From: Anaerolineales bacterium UBA6663 | GTDB taxonomy: Bacteria > Chloroflexota > Anaerolineae > Anaerolineales > UBA6663 | Direction of reading: 5' to 3' | Assembly: GCA_002455335.1 (NCBI GenBank) | Contig: DKKP01000108.1 | Span: forward strand, 1,597-21,445 | Length of the DNA stretch: 19,849 bases | Shown: positions 8,363 to 14,830 of the stretch, piece after piece | Layout of the letters: the number at the start of each line of letters is the position of its first letter | How positions within the stretch are numbered: position 1 is the stretch's first letter | Notes under the pieces: generated by a model | The model's input: the letters and a program-made list of their open reading frames with translations, nothing else | What the model was told of the DNA's origin: nothing | Database searches by the model: none | Program-made: the position numbers and the translations under genes

Positions 8363-9397
8363 ATGGCTACACGGACGAAAAACACGGCTACGGCCAACCG
8401 CCAGCCGCGCGCGACGGCCAGTGCGGTGCGGACGGCCGCGATCCCGACGGAGTGGGGGCAGACGGGCGCGATCGAGCGTCTGCGCAAGATGATGGTGATC
8501 CGCGCCTTCGAGGAGAAGGCCGAGGAGCTCTTCTCGCTGGGGCGGGTGCACGGCACGATGCATCTGTCGATTGGGCAGGAAGCCTCGGCGGTCGGCGCGG
8601 CTTCGGCGCTCCGCGAGGGCGATTATCTGCTCAACACGCATCGCGGCCACGGGCATTGTCTGGCCTGGTTCGGCAGCGAAGTGCAGCTGATGATGGCCGA
8701 GTTCATGGGCAAAGAGACCGGCTATTGTCGCGGCCGCGGCGGGTCGATGCACATCGCCAATGTCGACGCCAACAACCTCGGTGCGAACGGCATCGTGGCG
8801 GGCGGGCTGCCGATCTCGGTCGGCGTGGGTCTGAGCATCAAGCAACGCGGCACCGACCAGGTCTGTCTCACGGTCTTCGGTGACGGCGGTGCGAACACCG
8901 GCGCTTTCCACGAGGCGCTCAACATGGCCTCGATCTGGCAGTTGCCCGTGGTCTACCTGTGCGAGAACAACCAGTACGCGATGTCGATGCCGATGAAGAA
9001 GGCGTTCAACATCCCGCGGGTCGCAGACCGCGCCTTAGGTTATGGCATCCCGGGCGTGACGGTCGACGGCAACGACATCGTCGCTGTCTATCGCGCGATG
9101 CAAGACGCAGTGGCCCGAGCGCGCGCCGGCGAGGGGCCGACGCTCGTCGAGTCTGTGACGTATCGCTGGCGCGGGCATTCCAAGAGCGACAAGCAGGCCT
9201 ATCGCACCCGTGACGAGGTCAAGGAGTGGCAGGCGCAGGATCCGATCCGACGTTTCGGTCGGGTGCTCAAGCTGGCTGAGGCCGAATTCGACGCGCATCG
9301 CGCCTGGGCCGATCAGCGAATCAACGAGGCCGTGACCTTCTCGGAGGCCAGCGCCGAACCCAAGATCGAGCAGATCCTTGAGGGGATTTATGCGTGA
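8363..9397 (+). CDS. Thiamine-diphosphate E1 alpha subunit, acetoin/pyruvate dehydrogenase type
   Basis: The 344-residue protein is the alpha half of a heterotetrameric E1. The ThDP motif runs from GDG at residues 173-175 to ENN at 201-203. The block [24 protein letters not shown] (split by family use at residues 122-145) is characteristic of AcoA/PdhA-like proteins and, to my reading, nearer the acetoin dehydrogenase branch. Residues 1-30 are a basic, Ala/Thr-rich extension not normally part of the fold. AGGA lies seven bases before the ATG. It overlaps E1 beta by eight bases. E1 decarboxylates or cleaves a methyl-ketone substrate and passes an acetyl group to E2. In this setting the substrate may be a 1-deoxy-ketose phosphate; pyruvate and acetoin remain alternatives. 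Confidence 0.9.
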   Translation: MATRTKNTATANRQPRATASAVRTAAIPTEWGQTGAIERLRKMMVIRAFEEKAEELFSLGRVHGTMHLSIGQEASAVGAASALREGDYLLNTHRGHGHCLAWFGSEVQLMMAEFMGKETGYCRGRGGSMHIANVDANNLGANGIVAGGLPISVGVGLSIKQRGTDQVCLTVFGDGGANTGAFHEALNMASIWQLPVVYLCENNQYAMSMPMKKAFNIPRVADRALGYGIPGVTVDGNDIVAVYRAMQDAVARARAGEGPTLVESVTYRWRGHSKSDKQAYRTRDEVKEWQAQDPIRRFGRVLKLAEAEFDAHRAWADQRINEAVTFSEASAEPKIEQILEGIYA

Positions 9398-10367
9398 ACT
9401 GACCTACGTCGAAGCGATACGTGAAGGCCTCAACCAGGCGATGGCGGCTGATCCGCGCGTCTTCCTGATCGGCGAGGACGTGGGTGTGTACGGCGGCGCC
9501 TTTGGCGCGAGCGCCGGCCTGCATCAACAGTACGGGGCCGGCCGGGTGGTCGACACGCCGATCTCGGAGGCCGGCATCGCCGGCGCGTGCGTGGGCGCCG
9601 CCCTGACCGGGATGCGGCCGGTAGGCGAGATCCAGTTCATGGATTTCATCACCATCAGCATGGAGCAGCTTGTGCTCCAGGCGGCCAAGATCCGCTACAT
9701 GTTCGGCGGGAAGGCCACTGTGCCCATGGTGCTGCGCACGCCGGGCGGCTCGGGCACCGGGGCTGCCGCCCAGCACTCCGAGAGCCTTGAGAACTGGTTC
9801 GTCCACATCCCGGGTCTCAAGGTCGTGATGCCGAGCACACCCTACGATGCCAAGGGGTTGCTGCTGGCCGCGATCGACGACGACAACCCCGTGATCTTTG
9901 TCGAGCACAAACTGCTTTACAAAACCAAGGGCCCGGTGCCCGAGGAGCCGTATCGGCTGCCGCTCGGCCAGACGGATGTCAAGCGGGTCGGCAAGCATCT
10001 GACTGTCGTGGCGACCTCGATCATGGTGCCGCGCGCGCTTCAGGCTGCCGAACAATTGGCGGCCGAGGGGATCGAGCTCGAGGTGGTCGATCCGCGCACG
10101 CTATCGCCGCTCGATGAGGGCCCGATCGTTCAATCGGTGATCAAGACGGGGCGCTTGATGGTGGTTCATGAGGCGCACAAGAACGGCGGCTTCGGCGGCG
10201 AGATCGTCGGTCGGGTGGCCGAGAGTGAGGCCTTCGATTATCTCGAGGCGCCGGTCAAGCGCCTGTGCGGCCTTGACGTGCCGATCCCATACAACCGCAC
10301 GCTCGAGGCTGCGGCCGTGCCGCAGGTGGCCGACATCGTGCGCGAAGCAAGAGCATTAGTCAAATAG
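9390..10367 (+). CDS. Thiamine-diphosphate E1 beta subunit, acetoin/pyruvate dehydrogenase type
   Basis: The 325-residue beta subunit pairs with the preceding alpha subunit. It begins [18 protein letters not shown] and has the family blocks [55 protein letters not shown] and DPRTLSPLD. The ATG at 9390 lies inside the end of E1 alpha with an AGGGG site nearby; a TTG four codons earlier gives a longer frame but is less likely. The C-terminal domain (from about residue 200) contains [15 protein letters not shown], the usual interface segment. Its final codons (ALVK-stop) fall within the first octads of the foldback array at 10354-10436, so the repeat appears to have provided or replaced the end of the gene. 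Confidence 0.93.
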   Translation: MRELTYVEAIREGLNQAMAADPRVFLIGEDVGVYGGAFGASAGLHQQYGAGRVVDTPISEAGIAGACVGAALTGMRPVGEIQFMDFITISMEQLVLQAAKIRYMFGGKATVPMVLRTPGGSGTGAAAQHSESLENWFVHIPGLKVVMPSTPYDAKGLLLAAIDDDNPVIFVEHKLLYKTKGPVPEEPYRLPLGQTDVKRVGKHLTVVATSIMVPRALQAAEQLAAEGIELEVVDPRTLSPLDEGPIVQSVIKTGRLMVVHEAHKNGGFGGEIVGRVAESEAFDYLEAPVKRLCGLDVPIPYNRTLEAAAVPQVADIVREARALVK

Positions 10368-10436
10368 TCGAGTTGTCAGGTAGTCTGGTAGTCAGTGACT
10401 ACCAGACTACCCGACTACCTGACGACAGGACGAAAC
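10354..10436. repeat. Head-to-head octad foldback array between E1 beta and E2
   Basis: Five 8-bp units ending in GTC (10354-10393, such as AGGTAGTC and TGGTAGTC) face five 8-bp units beginning with GAC (10397-10436, such as GACTACCA and GACTACCC) around a three-base centre. The inner 29 bases (10381-10409) are a perfect inverted repeat around one base. The array contains the E1 beta stop codon and ends one base before the E2 GTG. Confidence 0.85.
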
Positions 10437-10437
10437 T

Positions 10438-11871
10438 GTGAAAGAAGTCATCATGCCGAAGTTCGGCTTCACGCAAGAGACGGCGCAGATCGTGCGCTGG
10501 CTCAAGCGGGCCGGCGAGGCAGTCGAACAGGGCGACCCGATCGCCGAGGTCACGACCGACAAGGTCAACATGGAGGTCGAGGCCCCGGCCGACGGCATCC
10601 TGGATGGCCTGCGCTTCAATGAGGGCGACACGGTGCCTGTCACACACGTGATCGCGTTCGTCCGTGGGGCGAATGAGGTCGTGCCGGGAGAGGCGTCAGG
10701 CGTCGGGCGTCAGACGTCGGAAGACGGCAACGAGACAACTCCTGCCGCGACGGCGGCCGAGAGCGATCCAGCAAGCGGACAGCGGCCTGTGGTCGGCGAA
10801 GCGAAGGCCACCCCGCTTGCGGCCAAGGTTGCGGCTGATCTGGGCGTCGATCCGACGAATGTGTCGGGCACGGGTGTGGGCGGCAAGGTCACGCGCGCGG
10901 ACGTTCAGGCCGCAGCGGCAGCGCCGGCAGCCAGGATGTCGCCCGCGCCCGATGGCAAGGTGCCGGCCTCGCCCGCGGCGCGCCGCGTGGCCCGCGAGCT
11001 GGGCGTCGACATCCACACGCTGACAGGCACCGGCCCGCGTGGCCGTATCCAATCCGACGATGTCCGCGCCGCTTCGGCAGCGCACGTTGACCAGCCGACC
11101 GGCCGACCAGCCGATCAGCCGACCAGCCGACAACCTGACTATTCGACCACGCGACTTCCCTTGGCGGGCATGCGCCGCACGATCGCGACGCGGCTGCAGA
11201 AGAGCTTCCAGGAGGCGCCGCACGTCTTCTTTGAGGCCCAGATCGACGTCACGGCGGCCGAGGCGTTGCGCGCGAAGCTCAATGGCCGTCTGCCCAAGGG
11301 CGCGACCCGCGTCAGCCTGACCGTGTTGATCGCCAGGGCCTGCGCCTGGGCGCTCAAGCGGCACCCGCTTGTCAATAGCCATCTGGTCGGCGCTGCAGGG
11401 CAGGAGGCCGTCGTGCTCAACAGCGCGATCAACATCGGGATCGCCGTGGCGCTCGATGCCGCGCCTGACGATCCGCTGGGCTCAGGTGGGTTGATCGTGC
11501 CCGTGGTGCGCGATGTGGCGGCCAAGGGCCTCGAAGCGTTGGCTGTCGAACTGGCCGACCTCAGTCAGCGCGCGCGCGGGAACAAGCTGCGCCCCGACGA
11601 TGTCATGGATGGCACGTTCACGATCTCCAATCTCGGGATGTTCGGGATCGATCGCTTTACGGCGATCATCAACCCGCCGCAGGTGGCGATCCTGGCGGTC
11701 GCTGCGGCGCGCAAGCAGTTCGTGCCCGATGAGGATGGAAACCCGGTGGCGCGGCCGATCATGACCGTGACCCTTTCGGCCGATCACCGCGTCGTCGATG
11801 GCGCGCTGGCGGCCCGTTTCTTGAGCGATCTGCGGGGTGTTCTCGAGGATCCGGCGTTGATGCTGGCCTAG
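10438..11871 (+). CDS. Lipoate-dependent E2 acyltransferase with two subunit-binding domains
   Basis: The 477-residue E2 takes the acyl group from E1 and gives acyl-CoA. Residues 1-78 are a lipoyl domain with TDKVNMEV and the lipoylated Lys42. Two peripheral-subunit-binding domains follow, near 122-158 (ATPLAAKVAADLGVD) and 175-211 (ASPAARRVARELGVD). The catalytic domain runs from about 242 to the end, with LSADHRVVDG giving His450 and Asp454. The start is a GTG with AGGA seven bases upstream. The linkers at residues 85-94 and 218-241 are encoded by short-period DNA arrays. No E3 is present in the window, so a dihydrolipoamide dehydrogenase must be shared from elsewhere. Acetyl transfer is likely from the small-acyl-type context, but substrate class cannot be proven by reading. 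Confidence 0.92.
   Translation: MKEVIMPKFGFTQETAQIVRWLKRAGEAVEQGDPIAEVTTDKVNMEVEAPADGILDGLRFNEGDTVPVTHVIAFVRGANEVVPGEASGVGRQTSEDGNETTPAATAAESDPASGQRPVVGEAKATPLAAKVAADLGVDPTNVSGTGVGGKVTRADVQAAAAAPAARMSPAPDGKVPASPAARRVARELGVDIHTLTGTGPRGRIQSDDVRAASAAHVDQPTGRPADQPTSRQPDYSTTRLPLAGMRRTIATRLQKSFQEAPHVFFEAQIDVTAAEALRAKLNGRLPKGATRVSLTVLIARACAWALKRHPLVNSHLVGAAGQEAVVLNSAINIGIAVALDAAPDDPLGSGGLIVPVVRDVAAKGLEALAVELADLSQRARGNKLRPDDVMDGTFTISNLGMFGIDRFTAIINPPQVAILAVAAARKQFVPDEDGNPVARPIMTVTLSADHRVVDGALAARFLSDLRGVLEDPALMLA
10691..10718. repeat. Heptad array inside the first E2 linker
   Basis: Four 7-bp units in a row: AGGCGTC, AGGCGTC, GGGCGTC, AGACGTC. They encode the start of the flexible linker after the lipoyl domain (EASGVGRQTS). 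It is in one orientation only. Confidence 0.75.
11089..11160. repeat. Nine-unit octad array inside the second E2 linker
   Basis: Nine consecutive 8-bp units all begin with GA. The first five are GACCAGCC or one-base variants; later ones are GACAACCT, GACTATTC, GACCACGC and GACTTCCC. Total length is 72 bp, a multiple of three, so the frame is kept. It encodes residues 218-241 between the second binding domain and the catalytic domain, with a decaying 8-residue protein period (DQPTGRPA, DQPTSRQP). Confidence 0.85.
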
Positions 11872-11878
11872 AACAGAC

Positions 11879-12169
11879 ATGAAGAAGATCCTTGTGGTGT
11901 GCGCGACGGGCACAGCAACTGCCGCAGTGGTCGGGCAGGCATTGGCGAAGGCGCTCCGGGCTCGCGGCCTTGAGGCCGAGATCAGCCTGTGTGCGATCGC
12001 CGAGGTGCAAGCGTCATCGGCCGGGCAGGATCTGATCGTCAGCACGACGCCGATCTCGGTGCAGGTGGCCGCACCCATCGTGCAGACCCTGGCCTTCCTC
12101 ACGGGGGTCGAAGTCGATGCGGCGGTCAACAAAATCGTGTCGGTACTGGAAGGGCAGGGCGCCGGCTGA
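11879..12169 (+). CDS. PTS EIIB component, galactitol type
   Basis: The 96-residue protein begins MKKILVVCATGTATAAVV. This is the P-loop of galactitol/lactose-type IIB proteins with the phosphorylated cysteine at position 8. It accepts phosphate from a IIA and passes it to sugar bound by the membrane domain. It starts seven bases after E2 and lies 21 bp before gutM, so it belongs to the operon. The oddity is that no galactitol-type IIC is present in the window, while a second, glucitol-type IIB is encoded at 13966. It may pair with the galactitol-type IIA at 16156. It could drive the glucitol-type permease or act as a phosphorylation sensor; the sequence does not decide. Confidence 0.85.
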   Translation: MKKILVVCATGTATAAVVGQALAKALRARGLEAEISLCAIAEVQASSAGQDLIVSTTPISVQVAAPIVQTLAFLTGVEVDAAVNKIVSVLEGQGAG

Positions 12170-12190
12170 GCGACGCCTGAGGAGGCCGGG

Positions 12191-12640
12191 ATGTACGAAA
12201 ACGGATGGATTCTGATCGTCGGGCTGGCGCTGACCTGGATGCTCCAGCTGGGTCTGACGTATCTGCAGATGAAGCGGTACTACGGTCGGATCGCGGCGCT
12301 GCGGCGCCAGGGATTGGTCTCGGTTGGCAAGGCGGGCTCAGCCTGGCGCGGGCGTGTCTATGCGGTCGTGGTCGTGGGACCGGACCGGACTGTGTTGCAG
12401 GTCGAGCAACTCTCAGGTCTGACCGTGTTGGCAGCCCTCAAGCCGGTGCCCGGGCTGGCTGGACGGTCGATCGACGAATTCGCCGACGATGCGGTTCAGT
12501 TGCCCGTTTCCAAGAAGCTCCGCGAAGCGTTGAAAGACGCGGCGGCCCATCTGCGCGCGCATGAGCAGAAGGCCGAACCGCAGCCGGAGGCCGAATCCCC
12601 GTCGGATCCCGGAACGCTGGCGGCGATCACGCCGGGGTAG
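12191..12640 (+). CDS. gutM: GutM-like glucitol operon activator protein
   Basis: The 149-residue protein has one N-terminal membrane helix (WILIVGLALTWMLQLGLTYLQ) followed by a basic stretch (MKRYYGRIAALRRQG) and a compact domain with VGKAGSAWRGRVYAVVVV and LSGLTVLAALKPVPGLAG. This matches the GutM family, which E. coli encodes in the sorbitol operon. The C-terminal tail (about residues 120-149) is Glu/Pro-rich and disordered. GGAGG lies at 12181-12185, close to the ATG. The membrane helix argues that GutM works at the membrane, perhaps linked to the permease, instead of as a classic DNA-binding activator. Identification is good, mechanism uncertain. Confidence 0.85.
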   Translation: MYENGWILIVGLALTWMLQLGLTYLQMKRYYGRIAALRRQGLVSVGKAGSAWRGRVYAVVVVGPDRTVLQVEQLSGLTVLAALKPVPGLAGRSIDEFADDAVQLPVSKKLREALKDAAAHLRAHEQKAEPQPEAESPSDPGTLAAITPG

Positions 12641-12660
12641 AGCCTTAAGGCGATCAACAG

Positions 12661-12712
12661 AAAGGAGGCGCCTAGCGACGTGACACCCCCTTCAATCGGA
12701 TTGCGACGTTGA
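12661..12712 (+). other. Possible leader peptide in the gutM-srlA gap
   Basis: A perfect AAAGGAGG (12661-12668) has no annotated gene behind it. A GTG at 12680 would give a ten-codon peptide (VTPPSIGLRR) ending in TGA at 12710. The spacing of 11 bases is long. The 112-bp gap also has GCGACGT twice (12675 and 12703) and an 8-bp palindrome AGGCGCCT (12666-12673). It may be a decayed gene start or a regulatory leader; support is weak. Confidence 0.2.
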
Positions 12713-12752
12713 TAGCACGTGTCTTTATCCGTTTTCCGCAAAGGAGTTCGCT

Positions 12753-13292
12753 ATGGACTGGTTAGTCCAACTCGCGCAGGGCTTCATCGGCATTTTCCAG
12801 GCCGGTGCTGAATGGTGGTGGGCGGTCTTCGTAGGGATCGTCCCGCTTGTGGTCGTCCTGATGACGGCGTTCAATGCCGTGATCGCCTGGATCGGCCATG
12901 AGCGCATCGAGAACTTCGGCAAGTTCGCGTCGCAGGAGGGGCTCATCTACCTCCCCTTCCGCTACTTGCTCCTCCCCGTGGTTTCCGTCTTCGTGCTGAC
13001 CAACCCGATGGCCTACACGATGGGGCGCTTCCTGCCTGAGAAGTACAAGCCCGCGTTCTACGACGCGGCCGTCTCGTTCGTCCACCCGCCGCTCGGCATC
13101 CTGCCGCACGTCAACCCCGGCGAGCTCTTCGTTTGGGCTGGCATCGCGACCGGCGTGGCGACTGGCTACGGCGACACAGCTGTGACCGACCTCGCCGTCC
13201 GCTATCTGCTGGTCGGCCTTGTGGTGATCCTTATCCGCGGTATCGTCACTGAACGTCTGACGGCCATGATGTGGAAGAAGGCTTCGGCCTAA
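12753..13292 (+). CDS. srlA: PTS glucitol/sorbitol-type EIIC
   Basis: The 179-residue membrane protein is the IIC (SrlA) part of a glucitol-family permease. Conserved blocks include IGIFQAGAEWWWAVFVGIVPL, RYLLLPVVSVFVLTNPM, YTMGRFLPEKYKPAFYDAA and LPHVNPGELFVWAGIATG, with several hydrophobic helices. Length agrees with E. coli SrlA. A strong GCAAAGGAG precedes the ATG, and the next gene starts after ten bases. A 112-bp gap upstream could hold an internal promoter. The actual sugar alcohol is not fixed by the family, because the usual sorbitol-6-phosphate dehydrogenase is missing from this cluster. Confidence 0.93.
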   Translation: MDWLVQLAQGFIGIFQAGAEWWWAVFVGIVPLVVVLMTAFNAVIAWIGHERIENFGKFASQEGLIYLPFRYLLLPVVSVFVLTNPMAYTMGRFLPEKYKPAFYDAAVSFVHPPLGILPHVNPGELFVWAGIATGVATGYGDTAVTDLAVRYLLVGLVVILIRGIVTERLTAMMWKKASA

Positions 13293-13302
13293 GGAGGAAA
13301 TC

Positions 13303-13836
13303 ATGGAAGCCCTTAACAGTTTCCTCACGCGCTTTGGGCGCATCATGGGCGGTCTGGTCGGCACGATGTTCCAGTCGGGCCGTGAAGCCGTTGATCAGGT
13401 CTGGAAGAACATCCTTCCGTTCCTGGCCTTTGTGGCCGTGATCGTCGGTATCATGAACGGAACCGGCCTCGGCACGTGGATCGCCACGCTGCTGGCGCCG
13501 CTCGCCGGCAGCATCTGGGGCCTGCTTGCCCTGTCGTTGATCATCGGCCTGCCCGTGCTCTCCCCATTGCTGGGACCGGGCGCTGTGATTGCCCAGATCA
13601 TCGGCACCCTGCTCGGCACGTTGTTCGCGAACAAGACCCTGCCGCTGTCGGCGGCGCTGCCGGCGCTCTTCGCGATCAACCCGCAGGTGGGCTGCGACTT
13701 CATCCCGGTCGGCCTGGCGCTCGGCGAGGCCGAGCCCGAGACCGTCGAAGTCGGCGTCCCGGCCGTGCTGTTCTCCCGCATGATCACGGGCCCGATCGCC
13801 GTGATCCTGGCGTTCCTCGCCAGCCTCGGGATGTAA
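13303..13836 (+). CDS. srlE: PTS glucitol-type EII membrane domain (C-terminal half of SrlE as a separate gene)
   Basis: The 177-residue protein corresponds to the membrane half of E. coli SrlE. It has GTMFQSGREAVDQVWKNILPFLAFV, SPLLGPGAVIAQIIGTLLG, LPALFAINPQVGCDFIPVGL and VGVPAVLFSRMITGPIAVIL. Several hydrophobic helices are evident. Here it has its own ATG with AAGGAGG five bases upstream, overlapping the stop region of srlA. The cytosolic IIB half is encoded separately, downstream, at 13966, so the SrlE protein is both split and reversed in order relative to the enterobacterial fusion. A 129-bp gap containing a stable hairpin follows. Confidence 0.92.
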   Translation: MEALNSFLTRFGRIMGGLVGTMFQSGREAVDQVWKNILPFLAFVAVIVGIMNGTGLGTWIATLLAPLAGSIWGLLALSLIIGLPVLSPLLGPGAVIAQIIGTLLGTLFANKTLPLSAALPALFAINPQVGCDFIPVGLALGEAEPETVEVGVPAVLFSRMITGPIAVILAFLASLGM

Positions 13837-13838
13837 TA

Positions 13839-13850
13839 CACTCTCGAGTG
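13839..13850. repeat. Inverted repeat after the SrlE membrane-domain gene
   Basis: CACTC and GAGTG flank two bases, two bases after the TAA stop at 13836. The stem is short and has no T-tract, so it is a weak mRNA-end candidate only. Confidence 0.25.
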
Positions 13851-13931
13851 AGTTCGATCGCGCAGCGGTGGGCGTCCGATATGGCGCCCGCCGCCGCGCG
13901 GCCGATGTGAACAGCGCAGCGAGCCGTCTCT

Positions 13932-13945
13932 CGGGCTTCGGCCCG
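13932..13945 (+). promoter_or_regulatory. UUCG-tetraloop hairpin between the two SrlE halves
   Basis: CGGGC TTCG GCCCG is a perfect five-pair stem closed by the very stable C(UUCG)G tetraloop. It lies 20 bases before the ATG at 13966. No T-run follows. It may stabilise a processed mRNA end or tune translation of the IIB gene. Confidence 0.5.
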
Positions 13946-13965
13946 ACGTTCCATGAGGTGAGGCT

Positions 13966-14346
13966 ATGGCAGAAGGTCAATACAAGAAGGTCCGCATCAA
14001 GAAGGGTCCGCGCGGCTGGGGTGGCCCGCTTGTGGTCCAGCCCAAGCCCGGCAAAGACCTGATCTACTCGGTGACCGGCGGCGGGATCCACCCTGTGGCC
14101 CAGCGCATCGCTGATCTGAGCGGTGGCAAGCCCTTTGACGGTTTCAAGTCGAAGGCCGGCTTCGAGGAGATCGCCGTGGCCGTGATCGACTGCGGTGGCA
14201 CGGCGCGTGTGGGCGTCTATCCGATGAAGAAAGTGCTCACGGTCGACATCCATCCGACCTCGCCTTCGGGCCCGCTCATGCGCTTCATCACGGAAGAGCT
14301 CTTCGTCTCCGGCGTTCGCCCGGAAGACATCGAAGTGGTCGAGTAA
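13966..14346 (+). CDS. srlE: PTS glucitol-type EIIB domain (N-terminal half of SrlE as a separate gene)
   Basis: The 126-residue soluble protein matches the N-terminal IIB domain of E. coli SrlE: VRIKKGPRGWGGPLVVQPKPG, VAVIDCGGTARVGVYPMKK and SGPLMRFITEELFVSGVRPEDI. Cys76 in DCGGT is the phosphorylated residue of the family. The second cysteine of the E. coli motif is Val here. A GAGGTGAGG site precedes the ATG. In enterobacteria this domain is fused ahead of the membrane domain; here it is free and comes after it. The neighbouring heptad array begins on the base after the stop codon. Confidence 0.92.
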   Translation: MAEGQYKKVRIKKGPRGWGGPLVVQPKPGKDLIYSVTGGGIHPVAQRIADLSGGKPFDGFKSKAGFEEIAVAVIDCGGTARVGVYPMKKVLTVDIHPTSPSGPLMRFITEELFVSGVRPEDIEVVE

Positions 14347-14432
14347 GACCGCCGACGGCGGACGGCGGACCGCAGCGGGCCCGATCCTGTCGGGCGCGCG
14401 GTCTGCCGTCCGCGGTCCGTGGTCCGCGGTCA
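14347..14432. repeat. Head-to-head heptad foldback array between srlE(IIB) and srlB
   Basis: Left arm: 7-bp units GACCGCC, GACGGCG, GACGGCG and a partial GACCGC (14347-14373). Right arm: GCGGTCT, GCCGTCC, GCGGTCC, GTGGTCC, GCGGTCA (14398-14432). The arms pair with few mismatches. The tip holds a smaller stem, CCCGA and TCGGG. It starts directly after the upstream stop and ends six bases before the srlB ATG, leaving no Shine-Dalgarno. Confidence 0.85.
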
Positions 14433-14438
14433 GATACC

Positions 14439-14813
14439 ATGCTCAAATACACCGCAACCGTCACGGCCATCGGGCCGCTGACGGGTGAATTCGTCGAGGC
14501 TGGGATCCTGGTCTTGTTTGGCGCGAGCGCGCCTGATGAGCTGAGGGATTTCGCCATCATCCATGATGGCGTTGCGTTGGTCGCCCCCCTGGCGTCCGGC
14601 GATGTGGTCTGGGTGGATGCACAGCGGTTCTCTGTGCTGGCGGTTGGCGATGTCGCCAACGAGAACCTCAAGAACCTGGGCCATCTGGTTTTGAAATTTA
14701 ACGGCGAGGCGACGCCCGAATTGCCGGGCGATGTCTGCGTCGAGTCACTGCCGTTGCCGCCGGTCTCCGTCGGGACGGTTTTGCGCATCGAGGGCGCCGA
14801 GCGCCCCGCGTAA
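14439..14813 (+). CDS. srlB: PTS glucitol/sorbitol-type EIIA
   Basis: The 124-residue protein is the SrlB-type IIA. It has ITAIG-like start (TVTAIGPLT), the IIHDG segment with the probable phosphorylated His42, VDAQRFSVLAVGDVANENLKNLGHLVLKFNG and PGDVCVESLPLPPVSVGTVLRI near the end. Length matches E. coli SrlB. It receives phosphate from HPr and gives it to the glucitol-type IIB. No ribosome-binding site is visible, because the heptad array runs almost to the ATG. The next gene starts 17 bp downstream. This is one of two IIA proteins in the cluster. Confidence 0.92.
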   Translation: MLKYTATVTAIGPLTGEFVEAGILVLFGASAPDELRDFAIIHDGVALVAPLASGDVVWVDAQRFSVLAVGDVANENLKNLGHLVLKFNGEATPELPGDVCVESLPLPPVSVGTVLRIEGAERPA

Positions 14814-14830
14814 GTCAGGAAGAAAGCACC

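Noticed and set aside
7685..8911. Minus-strand open frame of 408 codons across the SorC and E1 alpha genes
   Set aside because: It is an antisense shadow of two recognisable genes and spans their junction.
10354..10436. CRISPR-like array
   Set aside because: Units are 8 bp with no spacers and invert at the centre; no cas genes are nearby.
13246..14253. Minus-strand open frame of 335 codons across the srlE halves
   Set aside because: The composition is that of an antisense frame, and both opposite genes have strong family matches.
14347..14432. Rho-independent terminator
   Set aside because: The hairpin is long and GC-rich but has no T-tract, and the operon clearly continues.
12753..14813. 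Plain sorbitol uptake operon
   Set aside because: The permease is of glucitol type, but no sorbitol-6-phosphate dehydrogenase is present and the catabolic genes are unrelated, so sorbitol is not assumed.
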